Origin: Antitrichia curtipendula
Taxonomy: Eukaryota; Streptophyta; Bryopsida; Hypnales; Leucodontaceae
Reading direction: 5' to 3'
Length of the DNA: 64,000 nt
Assembly (NCBI GenBank): GCA_951230915.1
Contig: OX579635.1
Location: 4,712,001-4,776,000 of the forward strand
Below, piece by piece: positions 48,566 to 60,312 of this stretch. A program made the translations under genes and the position numbers. The notes beneath the pieces are model-generated. The model saw only the letters and a program-made list of their open reading frames with translations. It was not told the DNA's origin and did no database searches. The stretch's first letter is position 1, and each line of letters opens with the position of its first letter.

Positions 48566-50696
48566 TAAGTTTTTCTAGCTAGCATTGTTTGGGTGTAGTT
48601 CTCCTTAGTGATGCAGTGATCATCCTTGCATGGTGATTGAATTACTTTTCACTTTTTTAGTTTGAAAAGTAGCCCCTTTGTTTCCATCATTTGTGCATAA
48701 TTTTGGAATTTGTCCAAACAACATTTTATTTCAATGAAGCCAAAATGCACTTTTTTCTTTTAATGTTGTAGCCTCCTAACTCCTTTGAAAAATATTGTCA
48801 TTGCCTATGTTATACCAAAATTTTGGAAACAATTGCCTATTCTAATTCCCTACAATAACATGTTAATGCCAATTCTTTCTTCATAATTACAAAAAATATA
48901 GCCACCAGGCCTCAAAATTACTTATAAAATAGCCACCTTCAATAACAGTCCGAAATTATTAAGGAGCCAGAGGAAGAAAAAAAGCTTTCCAAAAAGGCCA
49001 CATAGCCATTTGTCCAAAAACCAAAAAAAAATCCCTGGGTGAAAGGGAGTCATGCTGTCAAGACAAAAGAGGATTAGTGGGAATATCTCCTTTGTATGGA
49101 TAGAATTGCAAACCCACTTCTAAAGTTGATGGTGTTAAGTTAAAAATAACTATTTCAGACAACTTCCACTATTTATTGAAAAAATTCTATAATTCTATCC
49201 ATTTCTCATCCATTCATTTGTTTACCTTCCTTCTTTAGGGAGAAGTGCCAAAGCTCACCGTCATAGATGAATTTATGAGATTAGAATGGGTCCAAACAAA
49301 AAATCTATATTTATATTGAATAAAGTATTCATTCTTGGAAAAAAAAATTGTTTAAAATAAAAATCTCACTCATCCTTATGTTTGCACACAAGCTGAAATG
49401 CTGAAGTTATCACAAATAGGTACTTCTACCATATGAATGAAACTTAGTTTGCGTTAAAAAAAAGAAGAGAAAAGGTACGAAACAAGAAGCGAAATTGCTC
49501 AACAAAACGCATCTCTCCAAGGACGTCAAGTGGGAATAGGAAAACAACAAACCCGTGACGACATGAATTGCTTCAGGGTCCGCCAAAGCGGCCTGTTACA
49601 TCAATAGCTGAATAAGGCCACCTTCATGAGCATGCACAAGAAGTGTGTTTTGTACAAAGGGAAAACATCTCTAACTCATTGAAACCTCATCTTCCAAGCA
49701 ACATGCATTCATTCACAGGAAAACTTTTAGAAATGATTGCCCATACCGGACATAGGTAAGTTCATTGTCATTCGCAGCAACACCACGCAGATGGAGGAAA
49801 TTACAATTCCACTGCAGGTTGGGGAGGTAACAAAGGAGATGAGTAAGACGCCGTTTGTCACGCAAAGAAAAGAAGACTGCATTGCAATAGCAAGCTCGAA
49901 CCTCCATCAACCCGTAGAGAGATAATTACGCAATCACCACGAAGGGAAATGGTTTCAGATACAGACTCAAAAAAGTCCGCTTTATACAAGGCTTTCCAAG
50001 TCTTTGAAGGATAATTCCTAATCTGGTCCAAGTAATACCAAATGTGCATCATCACCTTGCGAAACTTTTCAAGCAAACCCTAGGAGTACAAAAGCGAAAC
50101 CTCAGCAACTTCATTCCAAGGCAGTCAAGTATAGACCAATTCCGCAATCCTCTACAACTTGTAACCTAAAAATCGGTGCTCTCACCTCCCAGCCTTCTAA
50201 GGGTCAACAAGTACCATCAACAGCATACGACAGCTGTAAGCATCCTCTGCAGCTCACAACTACATCAGCCATAATCTCTCGAATCAACTTCTGTATCAAG
50301 GCTGAACACTTCAGTCCGAATTATGTTTCAAGAGCATGGCTGCTTGCAAACAATCACATCAAAACAAATAGCAAAGATTCCAAAGAATCGCATGAAAACA
50401 TGGAAATTGCATGACAACTATGTTAGTGAGAAGTTGCATTTGAAAAAATAACATACTAGCAAGTTTGCAACAAGACTCGAGGGTATTGCCGGTAGTCAAA
50501 AAGTGACCCAAAAAGGTCGGGATCGGTGCACCTGAGTCGGCAAAGGATGGTGTTCGGGTAGAAGCGCAAAACTTGAAGCCACTGTATCAACAATCCAAGT
50601 CAAGCATAAGTTCTAAGCATCCTACCCAGTCGTGCCTGCACAAAATTGATAACCTATGAACATATAATGTATATATATGACAAAAAGATTACAAAT
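48566..50696. other. Between hAT relic and F-box gene
   Basis: The left half is AT-rich, probably the hAT 3' flank. 49,500-50,690 is less AT-rich and may contain the 3' UTR of the minus-strand F-box gene. Open frames (62-72 codons) show no domain. No poly(A) signal could be assigned with confidence. Confidence 0.4.
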
Positions 50697-51788
50697 TTAC
50701 ACAGATAGCAAACTCGGCTGGAAGAGAAACGATTGAGCATCCGACCTCTCATACGGACAGGGCTCAAGCTTCTTCCACGAGTCTTGCTGCTTTAAATAAA
50801 CTACAAATAAAGAGGAATATCTGGGTGTCTTGGCACTGCCAACGACACATAACCTGTTGCCTTTTGCAATGCAATTTTGAATCTTTTCAAATTCTTCTAA
50901 CAATGTGCGTGGCAATTCAAACCTCTTGGTCCACGTCTTGGTGTTCAGATCCAGCTCGGAGATGCAGCCATCCTGCGCTGTCATCAAAAACAGCGACCCG
51001 TCCCACTCGAAGATTCGGTTGTTCTCCGAGTACCCGCGGTTGTTAAGATGATACCCGACCTCAGCCATTTGCTCGTAATCGAAGGTGTCAAGCCAGACAT
51101 TCTTCTCCGAGTTGTAAGTAGCCAGATCACTATGCCCTCGCATGGTAGGAACCACAAAGAACAAAAGGTCATTGCATTGAACACCATTGGTACCACTGGC
51201 GAGGCACCCGACAGATGCGATGCTTCCTTCATCCCAAGAATCAGTTGAAGATGTGTAACGAGCCCAGTGTTCCTGGTCTCCCATCATGAATTTGTATGAG
51301 TTGGCTTCGGTGTCTGCAATAGGGATTGCGAACGCTCCACACAACCAGTCCCTCGCAAACAGAGGCAACTCTCTTGACGCTTTCGTCAACGGGTTGTACA
51401 CCAGGCACTTCGTTTCCCCGTAGTTGCTATAGCTAGACAGCAAAAAAAACAGCAAACCCCCTGCCGAATAGTAATCCACTTTCTCTCCTGACGAGGCAGC
51501 ATTTTGAACCAATTCGGGAAACGACGACATAATCGACCACCGATTTGATTCGAAGCTGTACGTCGTCCACTCCAACGATTCCTTGCCGTCGTACCCCACT
51601 GCCAGCATAGGCTCTGCCATCAGAGGCGACTTTAATGGTCGCGAAAGAGTCAGATTCTCGGGATTAGCGATGATGGATTTCCAAGGCTTGCTCACGCACC
51701 GAAGCCTCATCAATGCTCGCAGGGGCAGCTTGGACAATATGAGATACTGCATATCTATCGGAAACCTCTCCCAAAGTGACGTCCCCAT
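50697..51788 (-). CDS. F-box protein, kelch-like/FBA type
   Basis: Intact 363-codon reading frame with no intron in the CDS, ATG at 51,786-51,788 and TAA stop. Residues about 5-45 are an F-box: LWERFPIDMQYLILSKLPLR, then ALMRLRCVSKPWKSIIANP, matching the LPxxLxxxILxxLPxxxLxRLRxVxKxWxxLI pattern. Such proteins bind SKP1 and recruit substrates to SCF ubiquitin ligases. The remainder has spaced segments (KCLVYNPLTKASRELP, then aromatic and Gly-containing strands such as DSWDEGSIAS and FEWDGSLFLMT) resembling the degenerate kelch or F-box-associated repeats of plant F-box/kelch proteins, which would form the substrate-binding propeller. Size is normal for the class. The substrate cannot be inferred. 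A probable 5' UTR intron lies upstream at 51,853-52,761. Confidence 0.92.
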   Translation of the reverse strand: MGTSLWERFPIDMQYLILSKLPLRALMRLRCVSKPWKSIIANPENLTLSRPLKSPLMAEPMLAVGYDGKESLEWTTYSFESNRWSIMSSFPELVQNAASSGEKVDYYSAGGLLFFLLSSYSNYGETKCLVYNPLTKASRELPLFARDWLCGAFAIPIADTEANSYKFMMGDQEHWARYTSSTDSWDEGSIASVGCLASGTNGVQCNDLLFFVVPTMRGHSDLATYNSEKNVWLDTFDYEQMAEVGYHLNNRGYSENNRIFEWDGSLFLMTAQDGCISELDLNTKTWTKRFELPRTLLEEFEKIQNCIAKGNRLCVVGSAKTPRYSSLFVVYLKQQDSWKKLEPCPYERSDAQSFLFQPSLLSV

Positions 51789-51852
51789 GTCTGCGCTGCC
51801 TAGAACTCCTGTACTTCTAAAACCTTCTATCTACAGGCTTTGAACACAACTA

Positions 51853-52761
51853 CTAGGAAAAAAATAAGTAGATGCAGGAAACAGAGCCTTACAAAACAGA
51901 ACTAGTCCTCAAGAATGGCGAAAATGATTTCCACAGACATTTAGCACAGAAACAACCAACCACTACCGGCAAACGCAGATATTCATGCTCGAAGAGAAAT
52001 AATACGCACATGCAAAATGAAATCGCACTAGAAAACACGATCACCCCATAAATTTCTCATGTGATTACATACAAAACAAGAGCACTTGAACAAGAATCCA
52101 GGCCTTTCATTACACATAAACCAAATTTCACACTAAAGCTTATACATGCTTCTTAACAAGTTTTCACAGCACCAAGAACTCTACATCCTCGTCACTCTCT
52201 TCTTGAAGACGCTTATAAAAAAACTCCACACGCAAACAAAACGCGCAATTCCTCCAAGATCACTCGCCGCTCACAATTCAAGCTGAAATCCAAATATTGT
52301 ACTAAAGCTGCTTAAGAACTCTCACTCCGAAGACCAAAAAATTGGCGCTCACACAACTGCCGGCCTCTCCTTAATTTATCGCTACACCAAAACAGTTTTA
52401 ACACCGAAAGCACTGGTCACCCGCCAGATCTATCTCACAAAATATTACGAAAAGAAAAAGTCCATCCACTACTAAATCAAAGCAGTTTCCTCCACCGTCC
52501 ATACACAATCACCAAAAGGCAACGAATCTTTGTTCACAGAAACAGAGTCCCCACCAGCAGCCAAGAACGATGACCCTACTCAGTTGCCCCTTCCCAAGAC
52601 CGGCGATGACTGAGATCCTATAGACGCCGGCACATCAAATAATTTCCACCAGGCACCGCAAGAGCAAGTCCTAAGTGATCAGAGGACTATGAAAAAACGC
52701 TGCTGGCTGTCTTCTTCGTAAGTCAGGAAGCGGTTCTGCTAATCTACGGCTTGTTACTTAC
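51853..52761 (-). other. Probable 5' UTR intron of the F-box gene
   Basis: On the minus strand the donor is CA|GTAAGT at 52,761-52,756 and the acceptor is the T-rich TATTTTTTTCCTAG ending at 51,853. Both are strong plant splice sites, 909 bp apart, with the acceptor 64 nt upstream of the ATG. A leader intron is common in plant regulatory genes and can boost expression. Inferred from splice signals only. Confidence 0.55.
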
Positions 52762-53338
52762 TGCGCCAAAAACTACAACAATGATCTGCGAAACTCAGTC
52801 ACGAAGTGAATTGCAGAGGCGGGGATTATAAATGCGAAGGGGAGCGGAATGATTCCGTTGTAAGCAGGGCCAGGTGCTGCAAATCCATGGCGTGCGCAAG
52901 CGGAAATGCGGGTCGTTAGGGCAGGGTGCCGCCCGGTTGTCCTCGCCATGGCCCACAACTGCTGGCAGATGACACCGAAGCTGGACGACCCGAAGCTGGG
53001 TGACCCGAAGCTGGCTGGAGCAACTAACGTGGGGGTAACCGAAGCTGCTCCGAACTTGGCTTGGCGCGCCACGTCACCCCTCATCCTATTCCCGTGGTCA
53101 GACGTCTCCTATTACCCTAGATGAGAAACTTCGGCGTATGTCTTCGGCGCATCTGCATCCGTTGATTGTCAGGCCCGATTCAGCCTACGACATCCAGTGG
53201 TGGTGGACGAAACCCTTGGAGCCGGTTTCCACTGGTAACCAGAATTGGAGGCGCATCCAGGTTGACTACGGACAAAGAGGAGAAAAAACTCTGAAATCTT
53301 GACATGACGTATAGTTTTGAAAGCAAGCTCCTATCTAA
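52762..53338 (-). promoter_or_regulatory. GC-richer upstream region of the F-box gene
   Basis: Base composition rises sharply, with CpG dinucleotides, as expected for a promoter region. Minus-strand TTTATAA near 52,827-52,835 is a possible TATA. A three-fold 'cgaagctgg' + 'gaccc' tandem repeat lies at 52,977-53,015. The 103-codon minus frame here is taken as noncoding. Confidence 0.4.
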
Positions 53339-53745
53339 GAGCCTGTTTGCATGGAGGACCCGCCCTCGACCTTGGGCATCGGGTTGGGGGTTTGCACGGG
53401 GAATATTGTGCCCCAAACCCAAAGTGGAGCTCCGGTCCATCCCATTTTCTTCCGCCCTTGGAAGTAGGAATTTCAAGCCCGATGTCGTTTCCATCAACCC
53501 AATCTTCTAAATAAACTCTCAATTATCTGCCACTTGTCTCCGTGTCACACTAAAGTGCAAGCTATAGTCTCTTTTTACCTCCCCTTTTTCGTTTTTGCCT
53601 TGAGTTTAAAGTGGACTTTCTCTAAAGTTGTCGCAGTTGACAAGATGTCAACTGGAGCTCCAGCCCAGCATCCAAGGGGGGGCTCGACCTGGGGAAATCT
53701 TTTTACCTCCACATCGGGTCAGGCCCCCCCATGTGAACAGGCTCT
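53339..53745. mobile_element. PIF/Harbinger (Tourist-like) MITE
   Basis: 407 bp starting GAGCCTGTTTGCATGG and ending, reversed, GAGCCTGTTCACATGG. Flanked by TAA (53,336-53,338 and 53,746-53,748). The GRGCCTGTTTG terminus and TAA/TTA duplication are diagnostic of Tourist-type PIF/Harbinger MITEs. It lies about 1.5 kb upstream of the F-box ATG. Frames inside are not coding. Confidence 0.88.
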
Positions 53746-53748
53746 AAG

Positions 53749-56745
53749 TTCCATAAGGTTTGGAAATGTTTCCAATTTTTGCAAAGCTCAAGGCTAAAGG
53801 TCTAGACTTGAACCCCTCTAGCCCCCTAATGGAAACAAGTTATTTGTCCACTACTTTGTCTGCCTTGGTGTCGAAGGAAATTGTCTAGTGCATGGCTTTA
53901 CATTACAAACCGAACTTTTGGTGGAATTATATTTGTGAAAGCTCCTTTGTAGTTGCATCATTGTTTCATAGAAGCTCCTTCGCAACCCCTTTCTTCTTGA
54001 ACAAATCCACTTTGTTCACTAAACAATTGAAGAGCACCTCCCCTCTTGATCCCAAATTTGTCCACTACAACTATGGCTTCATCTTGCTAGTTTTGATTGG
54101 AGTAGGTGATGACATGGTACTACTTCAAGTAGACGTTTGTTTTAGTGTGAATTCTCTAGTAGACAAAATCCAATCTTTGGCCAATGAAAATACTTTAAGC
54201 CTTGTCTAGTGGCACAGGACATCTTGGTGAGAAATGGGACTCAATTTTGCATGTAGAATTTTAACTTTGGATGTGCACTGGTTTCCAAGTTTTCATATCG
54301 TTTCATGAGAGAGAAGATTATGATTGGCACATGCTAATTACTCATCAATCACTTAATTTTAATAGTTATGATTAGAGAATTTCCTATGGTCCTTCAAATG
54401 GAAAATTAAAGTGCCAATCTGAAGGTCGATAGGTTTTGGTAAGAAATAAGATCCTCACCCCTAACTAACATGTGTGCCACTACCATAGGCCTATTGAACT
54501 CTTTTGAGTGCCGTACTATACGAATTAACTTTGGTGAACCCTTCAAAAAGAAAAGACAAGGCAAAATATTATTATGATTGCATGTTAATTATCTTTTACT
54601 ATAGAATTAGTCTTCCTTGCTTTTGTTTGTCTCCCTATTGTAGAATGAAGTGTAGAAGCAATGAGCTACACCACAAAGGGTCTCATGCATTTTTCAAACT
54701 CCACTTAGTTTAGAGAGCCACTTTTCGTCAATTTGGAGGGCAGAAATTTAAAGAACCATAAGAGATGCTCTTATTATTTATTGACTCTTCTTTTGACAAT
54801 GTTTGCAATTATTGATCATTATAGAGTCTATCATTGAAAAGAAGCATTGTTACACTTAAGTGCATTAGATTGTGTATCTTTTGTATCCATCCCGTCCCAT
54901 TCTTCTAAACTATAGCATGAAATCAAATCTTCATTGGATTCATTGTAATACTATAACATTTTGGCATTTTTTATAATTATAAAAAAATGATTATAAAATC
55001 CCTGAAATGGCTAAATATATTGAAATTTGAATGTATTGTGTTTGAAAATCAAATGAATATTAATATCAACAAAATTTAATTAAAATTTTTTTAAACAAGT
55101 AATGAAATCGTAAGGAGAAAATCTAAATTTGATGCATGCACTATACTTCCAATCAAATTAAAAGACATTGTTGTGCAAACAAAAGTCTATAATGGCTTCT
55201 GCCATTGTTGATTTATTTTTATTCATTCTTTTCAAGATATAGAATGTGCACAATAGCATGACTTGAGTTAGTATGCAATAATTTACAAAATTCTAACGTC
55301 TGAAGATGAAGAATTTTATAATTATTTCTTGACAAGAGAGCCTTGTTCTTTAATTTTTTTTAATTATTTTCTTCAACATGTAGCAAATATAGCAACATCA
55401 TATGGTAAGGACACAATTTTTTAGAGTGATAATTTATTCAAATGTGATGCCAAATTTTGCAAGGAAATATTCAAAAGATAGATCCTTTTCTTTCTAAACA
55501 TATGTATTCACTAAATAAAATGCTATCATACCTTGGGATGTTTTTTTATGTGTTTGAAATGACTGTAGACATTTTTGGATGGATAAGAAAAGATTCACCT
55601 TTATTTCCATGGGTTCATCAATATGCATGAATTTAAAAGCTTCATCAATTCGATAAAACTAGTGTGTTCTGTGTCATTGCCACAATATAACAATAAAATA
55701 AAAATAAAAGTAATTTTTTACTTCATAAAAACTTCGAAATTCAATAACTTTCACACCCTAGGTCCAAACGCCACAAAATAGAGCCTATGCACCCCTCCTC
55801 CCAAAGAGATTCCCAATTGTACTAAAAACGCAACTAGGAGACGTACAATTCTAGAGATTTCATTATAAAAAAAATCAAAACAAACAAACAAACAAACTCA
55901 TTTAATTTCTAAAGTTTTACGGATCCCAAAAGTAGATGCATCTTAGTCAACTTTGATTGTAACTTTCAATATAACCATTTTTGGTGTTTTATGTAAACTA
56001 AAGAAATGAAGCTTCACAAGATTTCTTTCTACTTTATCTTAAAATTATGGAAAAAAAAAATTAATTATTGCAATTGCAAGCATCAAATGTTAGAATCCAA
56101 ATAATATAGTGTGCTTTGTTTTTTTCATTCATATTTTTCCCTTTCAAAATGGAATTTAAATTTAAATTATAAAATTGATTTTTTTATTCTATCCTCGATT
56201 TATAATAAAAATCCCAAATTATTCTAATATACATTGTAATTGATATAATTTTATTTTCACCTTTAATTTTTTAAAATCATAATAAATAAAAATTTCCATC
56301 AAGTCTTTTAGTAAAAAACATCATAAATAGAAAATATATTTTTCTACTAGAAAAATATATCAAAATTTTATGTATCATTTAAATAAAAGGATAAATTTGG
56401 TTTGATAGTCAAATTTGACTTCAAAGTCTTTGTTGTAGCTGTTTTGGGTATAAAAAATTAAATAACCAATTAAAAAATTTCACACTAATCTCCATTGCTA
56501 CTTGTACCTTCTAAAAAAAATTCAAATAATTAGGATTCTTTTTCTATTTTTATTCATTTATTTTCTATTTGTACAACAAAAATGATAACGCATACAATTT
56601 TTCATAAAACAAATTGAAATTTCTCACAGCGATGTACAATTTGTAGTTTCAAATACTAAAAATATAAATTTGATATTTGAATACAATCTAATAGGCTACA
56701 TTCACCTCAGACATGATTTTGACCAATTGGCAATGGATCTTGTCC
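53749..56745. other. Gene-poor stretch
   Basis: 3 kb with no gene supported. The largest frames (87 and 105 codons, near 53.5-54.2 kb) show no domain. From 54.9 kb it is strongly AT-rich. Confidence 0.5.
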
Positions 56746-56749
56746 TTAA

Positions 56750-57678
56750 CCCCTACATGACTAGCGTGCATTTTTTGTCAATTATATAGAAATTTTGGGT
56801 AGGTAACTATGACTAGAAATTAGCATATTTTAAGCTAAAATTTTAATAGAAGGTGGGGACAAGGAATATATTTTGTATGCACTAAATTTCATGACATTTG
56901 GAAATATGAGTAAAATATTATGATCTAATATGTTACTTTTTTTCCTGACTAGGATGTTCGGGCAAATTAGAAAAATTACTTTTTTCATTAACAAAAATTT
57001 GAAATTGTTTTTTTTAAATTATATGTATGTGGAAAGCTTTGAAACATTCTATTTTGATCAATGAGTCAAAAGTTATGAGGAGTTTTTGTTTGCATGTAGT
57101 TATGAACTCTCTACTCTAAAATAAATTTTGAAGTCCTTTATCTTATTCAATTTTCAATATTTTTTGAAAAAAATAAAATTAGTGGATGTAGATTGATTAT
57201 TACAACATTTCAACCATTAGAACTAGAATTTTTCAATTTGATGACTAAATTCTTAACAATTTTGTATTTTGAATCATTCTCTACTTCTTTTTACTTACTA
57301 TTTTTTTTCTATATGTTTTACTATTTCAAATGATGTGAATTTTCTTAAGCATGTAGTCAACTTGTCTAGGAAAAAGAATCTAAAGAAGCACCACTATTTT
57401 GGACAATTTTTCATAGAAAAGTGAGCTTGTGAAGTGCAACTACCCTATTTTTTGAAAATGGCCCCAAAAAATGATTTAAGTGAATTTGAATGCTCTTATC
57501 TTGAAATCCATGTGGTGGGAATTTCTGAAATTTTTACCGCATGTTCTCAAGTCACCGTACTACAAGATTCTACGGTTACATGTGTCAAAAAAAGTTTTTT
57601 TCAAAAATTTGGTACTTGTACTAGAAATAGCATTTTTGGAGCATTTTTGGTGAAAATATAGTCGAGGAACTTAAGGGG
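56750..57678 (+). mobile_element. Type A TTAA MITE, older copy
   Basis: 929 bp after TTAA 56,746-56,749, starting CCCCTACATGACTAGCG. Ends, reversed, CCCCTTAAGTTCCTCGAC, followed by TTAC instead of TTAA. Clear but diverged similarity to 20,535-21,469, including 'gagtcaaaagttatgagga' and 'agatcctacggttac'-like blocks, with a broken internal frame. Confidence 0.75.
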
Positions 57679-57981
57679 TTACAGGATGAAGGTAAAGATT
57701 GCAACATGTTGGTTTTTTCCATTTATTTTAGGCAATGCAAAAAGAGAACTTCACTGCAGTGATGAAGTTATTCACATTCATGGAAATGGACAAAATAAAA
57801 AATTTATTGATAAAATTTTATTTTTCTTTCAAAAGAGTGTACATTCATCTCAAATAAAGCAATATCATCCCAAGATTTGGTAGCATTTTGCGATTTAATC
57901 CATGGAAAAACCAAGAATATCTTACCAAATATTCCCCCCCAAAAAATTTGTGTCGCTTTTTAGCCAAATTGTGTTCAGCCT

Positions 57982-58005
57982 TCCCCCCACCCACCCACCC
58001 ACCCC
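57982..58005 (-). repeat. G-quadruplex-forming run
   Basis: The plus strand reads C6 A CCC A CCC A CCC A CCCC, so the minus strand has five G-runs of three or more separated by single T. Single-base loops predict a very stable parallel G-quadruplex. Confidence 0.75.
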
Positions 58006-58058
58006 AAAACAAATGAAGTACCATAAAACAAAAATCCTTTGGTTGACCAAAGCTCATA

Positions 58059-58345
58059 GTAAGATAGTATGCTCTTAAAGTGACCTTTTACAAGCCGATT
58101 GCTTTTATGAGAGAAGTTAAACCTCTTCAAATAATTTCCAGTAAATTTCCATAGGAAGCAAAATGAAATTGGCATCTAACCCAAGTCGTTTCAAAAAATT
58201 TTGACCTCTGTTGAATTAGTTACAAATTTTTGAAGTTGGAACGCAATAGTCACTAAAAGCAACCACTTCTTGAAATGTACACTGTTGGTACATTGAAGAA
58301 AGCAAAATGTAGCTCTGTGTAATGATTGCTTTTAGAGCATAGGTG
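58059..58345. mobile_element. Possible diverged AGGTAG-family MITE
   Basis: Begins AAGATAGTATGCTCTTAAAG, close to the inner end of G1, and ends with GCTTTTAGAGCATA, its inverse. Termini are decayed and no clean TA duplication remains. Confidence 0.35.
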
Positions 58346-59232
58346 CTTTTCGAGCAGTGGCAGAAAATCATTAGGAAATCCCTGTCCTGAGGTATCTTCG
58401 AACCTCTTTACGATTGTTCTCTTCGAATCTCTTTACGATTGTTCTCGACACATCTCGTGCTTGTTGGGCGGGACATCTGAGTCATCCTGACTTGTCAATT
58501 GCGGTGGGAACAGATTCTTTTGCGGTGGGGACCTCGCCATAGCCATGTACCCTAACTTACTGCAAGTTGGTTCGAGATTGAATCTGTCTCTTCTTTTTGG
58601 TTTGTTTGAAACAAACGGACAATTTCCATTGCAAGAGACTTAGTCTCCGGAGAATTTTTTTTCTTTACACCGAATTTTTTCATCACAACTGCACAAAGGT
58701 TCGAGTTGTTTTTATTTCTTTAATTTTTCTCGCGATTTGGCGGCCATTTGCACCAAAGTAATGGGCCCAATACCACGCACTTGAAACAAAATGGTAATAA
58801 AAGGCCAGAAAACTTCAAATTAAACAAACAATAGTCTTTGATGAAATCACCATATTGTAGATGAAAATAGAATTATGGATTTGTCATAATGTAATATTTT
58901 CTATCCCATATGTGGATGATTGTTGAAATTTGGAGCACCGCTATAACATTTAATATCGCACCTTTGGCACTTCACAAAAAAAAAAAAAAAAAAAAATTGG
59001 TAGCACAATAGGGGGTTAGCTTTTTGTGGTAAGGTAGACATACCTAAAAGTAACACTTGTTCAAGATCTTTTAAATCTTGAGGATAGCTTCAAAATAAAA
59101 TGATGTGTGCTTGTTAGAAAATGGTTTAGGAAACCAACAAAATTGGTTTTGTATTTTTTTCAAGTTTATATGAATATAATAATAATTTGTGGAAACAACC
59201 ACGTAAATGCACATACTATGGACTGTAGACTA
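58346..59232. other. Intergenic with a 25-bp tandem duplication
   Basis: At 58,393-58,441 the phrase 'cttcgaacctctttacgatt' plus 'gttct' is repeated once with one change. A poly(A) run of about 20 lies at 58,977-58,997, perhaps a retrotransposed tail. A partial AGGTAG-type end ('taaggtagacatacc') is at 59,030. No gene. Confidence 0.45.
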
Positions 59233-59643
59233 AGGTAGGAGGCTCTGAAAGCGAGCATCTAAGGGCTGGTCTGCCTTTTTCATGTGGTTTCCTTTTATAA
59301 GATTATTATTAGCTCATTTTTCAGACAAAGAAAAATAGATTGTGATCGTAACACAAGTTGTTTCATATTTTTTGAAGCATTTTTGAATTACTTATGAATT
59401 TTCAAACGTAATGAGTCATAGGTCCCTATTTATGACCCTAGGTCTTCCATAAACCGTTCAGATGCAGTTTCAAAAGAGAAATGGGAAAACAAAGAGAATG
59501 ATTGGCTCTTGCAATAAATAATATTTCTTTTACCGATTCATTCAATGACTACAAAAGATCCATTTAAAGACCACCTTATGTCCATTTCAGGCGAGTCTAC
59601 ATGAGCAGTTCTAAATGCCGCTCGCTTTCAGAGCCTCCTACCT
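59233..59643 (-). mobile_element. TA-flanked MITE, AGGTAG family, copy G2
   Basis: 411 bp with perfect 24-bp terminal inverted repeats beginning AGGTAGGAGGCTCTGAAAGC, flanked by TA at 59,231-59,232 and 59,644-59,645. The interior is homologous to 2,692-3,106 in the opposite orientation. The perfect ends suggest a younger copy than G1. Confidence 0.85.
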
Positions 59644-60083
59644 TAACACAGAAGTGGTCCCCCCCCAACACCCAGAAGTAGTAGACCTTAAGCTTGTATC
59701 ACTTGCAAGAGATTAGCCAACACAAAACCCACCCTCATGATTGTGACAACTTCTTGTACTCCTATCTCCTTTAGGTCTACTTGTGCGTTACTTTAGGGCT
59801 TATTCTTGGCATCAATAAACAAATCCTGGTACACTTTGGATGCTTCAACCTTACTGTAAGTTACTCTGGCAAATAGGAGCGATAGGACGTGGAACATGTG
59901 GACAAGGATTCTCCAATGAGAAAGCCAGGTGGAGATGCTCAAGAATAGCTGAGGGACTTTTTTGGAGCGATGCACCTGTCTGAAGCGCAGGCTACAGAAT
60001 ATGTTTCTAGAGGGAACATTTCACATTTGCAGATGTATATCTCTCCTTTTGGAATGGATGAAAAACGTGGAATTGTTTAATCC
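59644..60083. other. Intergenic, nothing recognised
   Basis: No gene or element end seen. Confidence 0.45.
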
Positions 60084-60087
60084 TTAA

Positions 60088-60308
60088 CCCTTCAACGACA
60101 GGCTCATAACCGTGGAAATCATCTGTCATAACACCGTGTGAATTGTTGGATTAAAAAAATGCAAAAGCACTCATTGGAAGTCAAAGTGATGTAGATGATC
60201 TTCTCTTTTCCCACAAAATTTGGAGGATGAATAGTTGCACTTCTATCCTACACAAGAGATTCTCTTGTCATTTGTTGGCCGCAAAACGTCCGCCTCGACA
60301 TTTAAGGG
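60088..60308 (+). mobile_element. Type C TTAA MITE, best copy
   Basis: 221 bp flanked by TTAA 60,084-60,087 and TTAA 60,309-60,312. Left end CCCTTCAACGACAGGC; reversed right end CCCTTAAATGTCGAGGC, a recognisable inverted repeat. Homologous to both units at 3,141-3,572. Confidence 0.8.
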
Positions 60309-60312
60309 TTAA

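Noticed and set aside
42319..49120. Terminal inverted repeats of the hAT transposase element
   Set aside because: I looked for CAGGG-like ends and 8-bp duplications on both sides and found no convincing pair.
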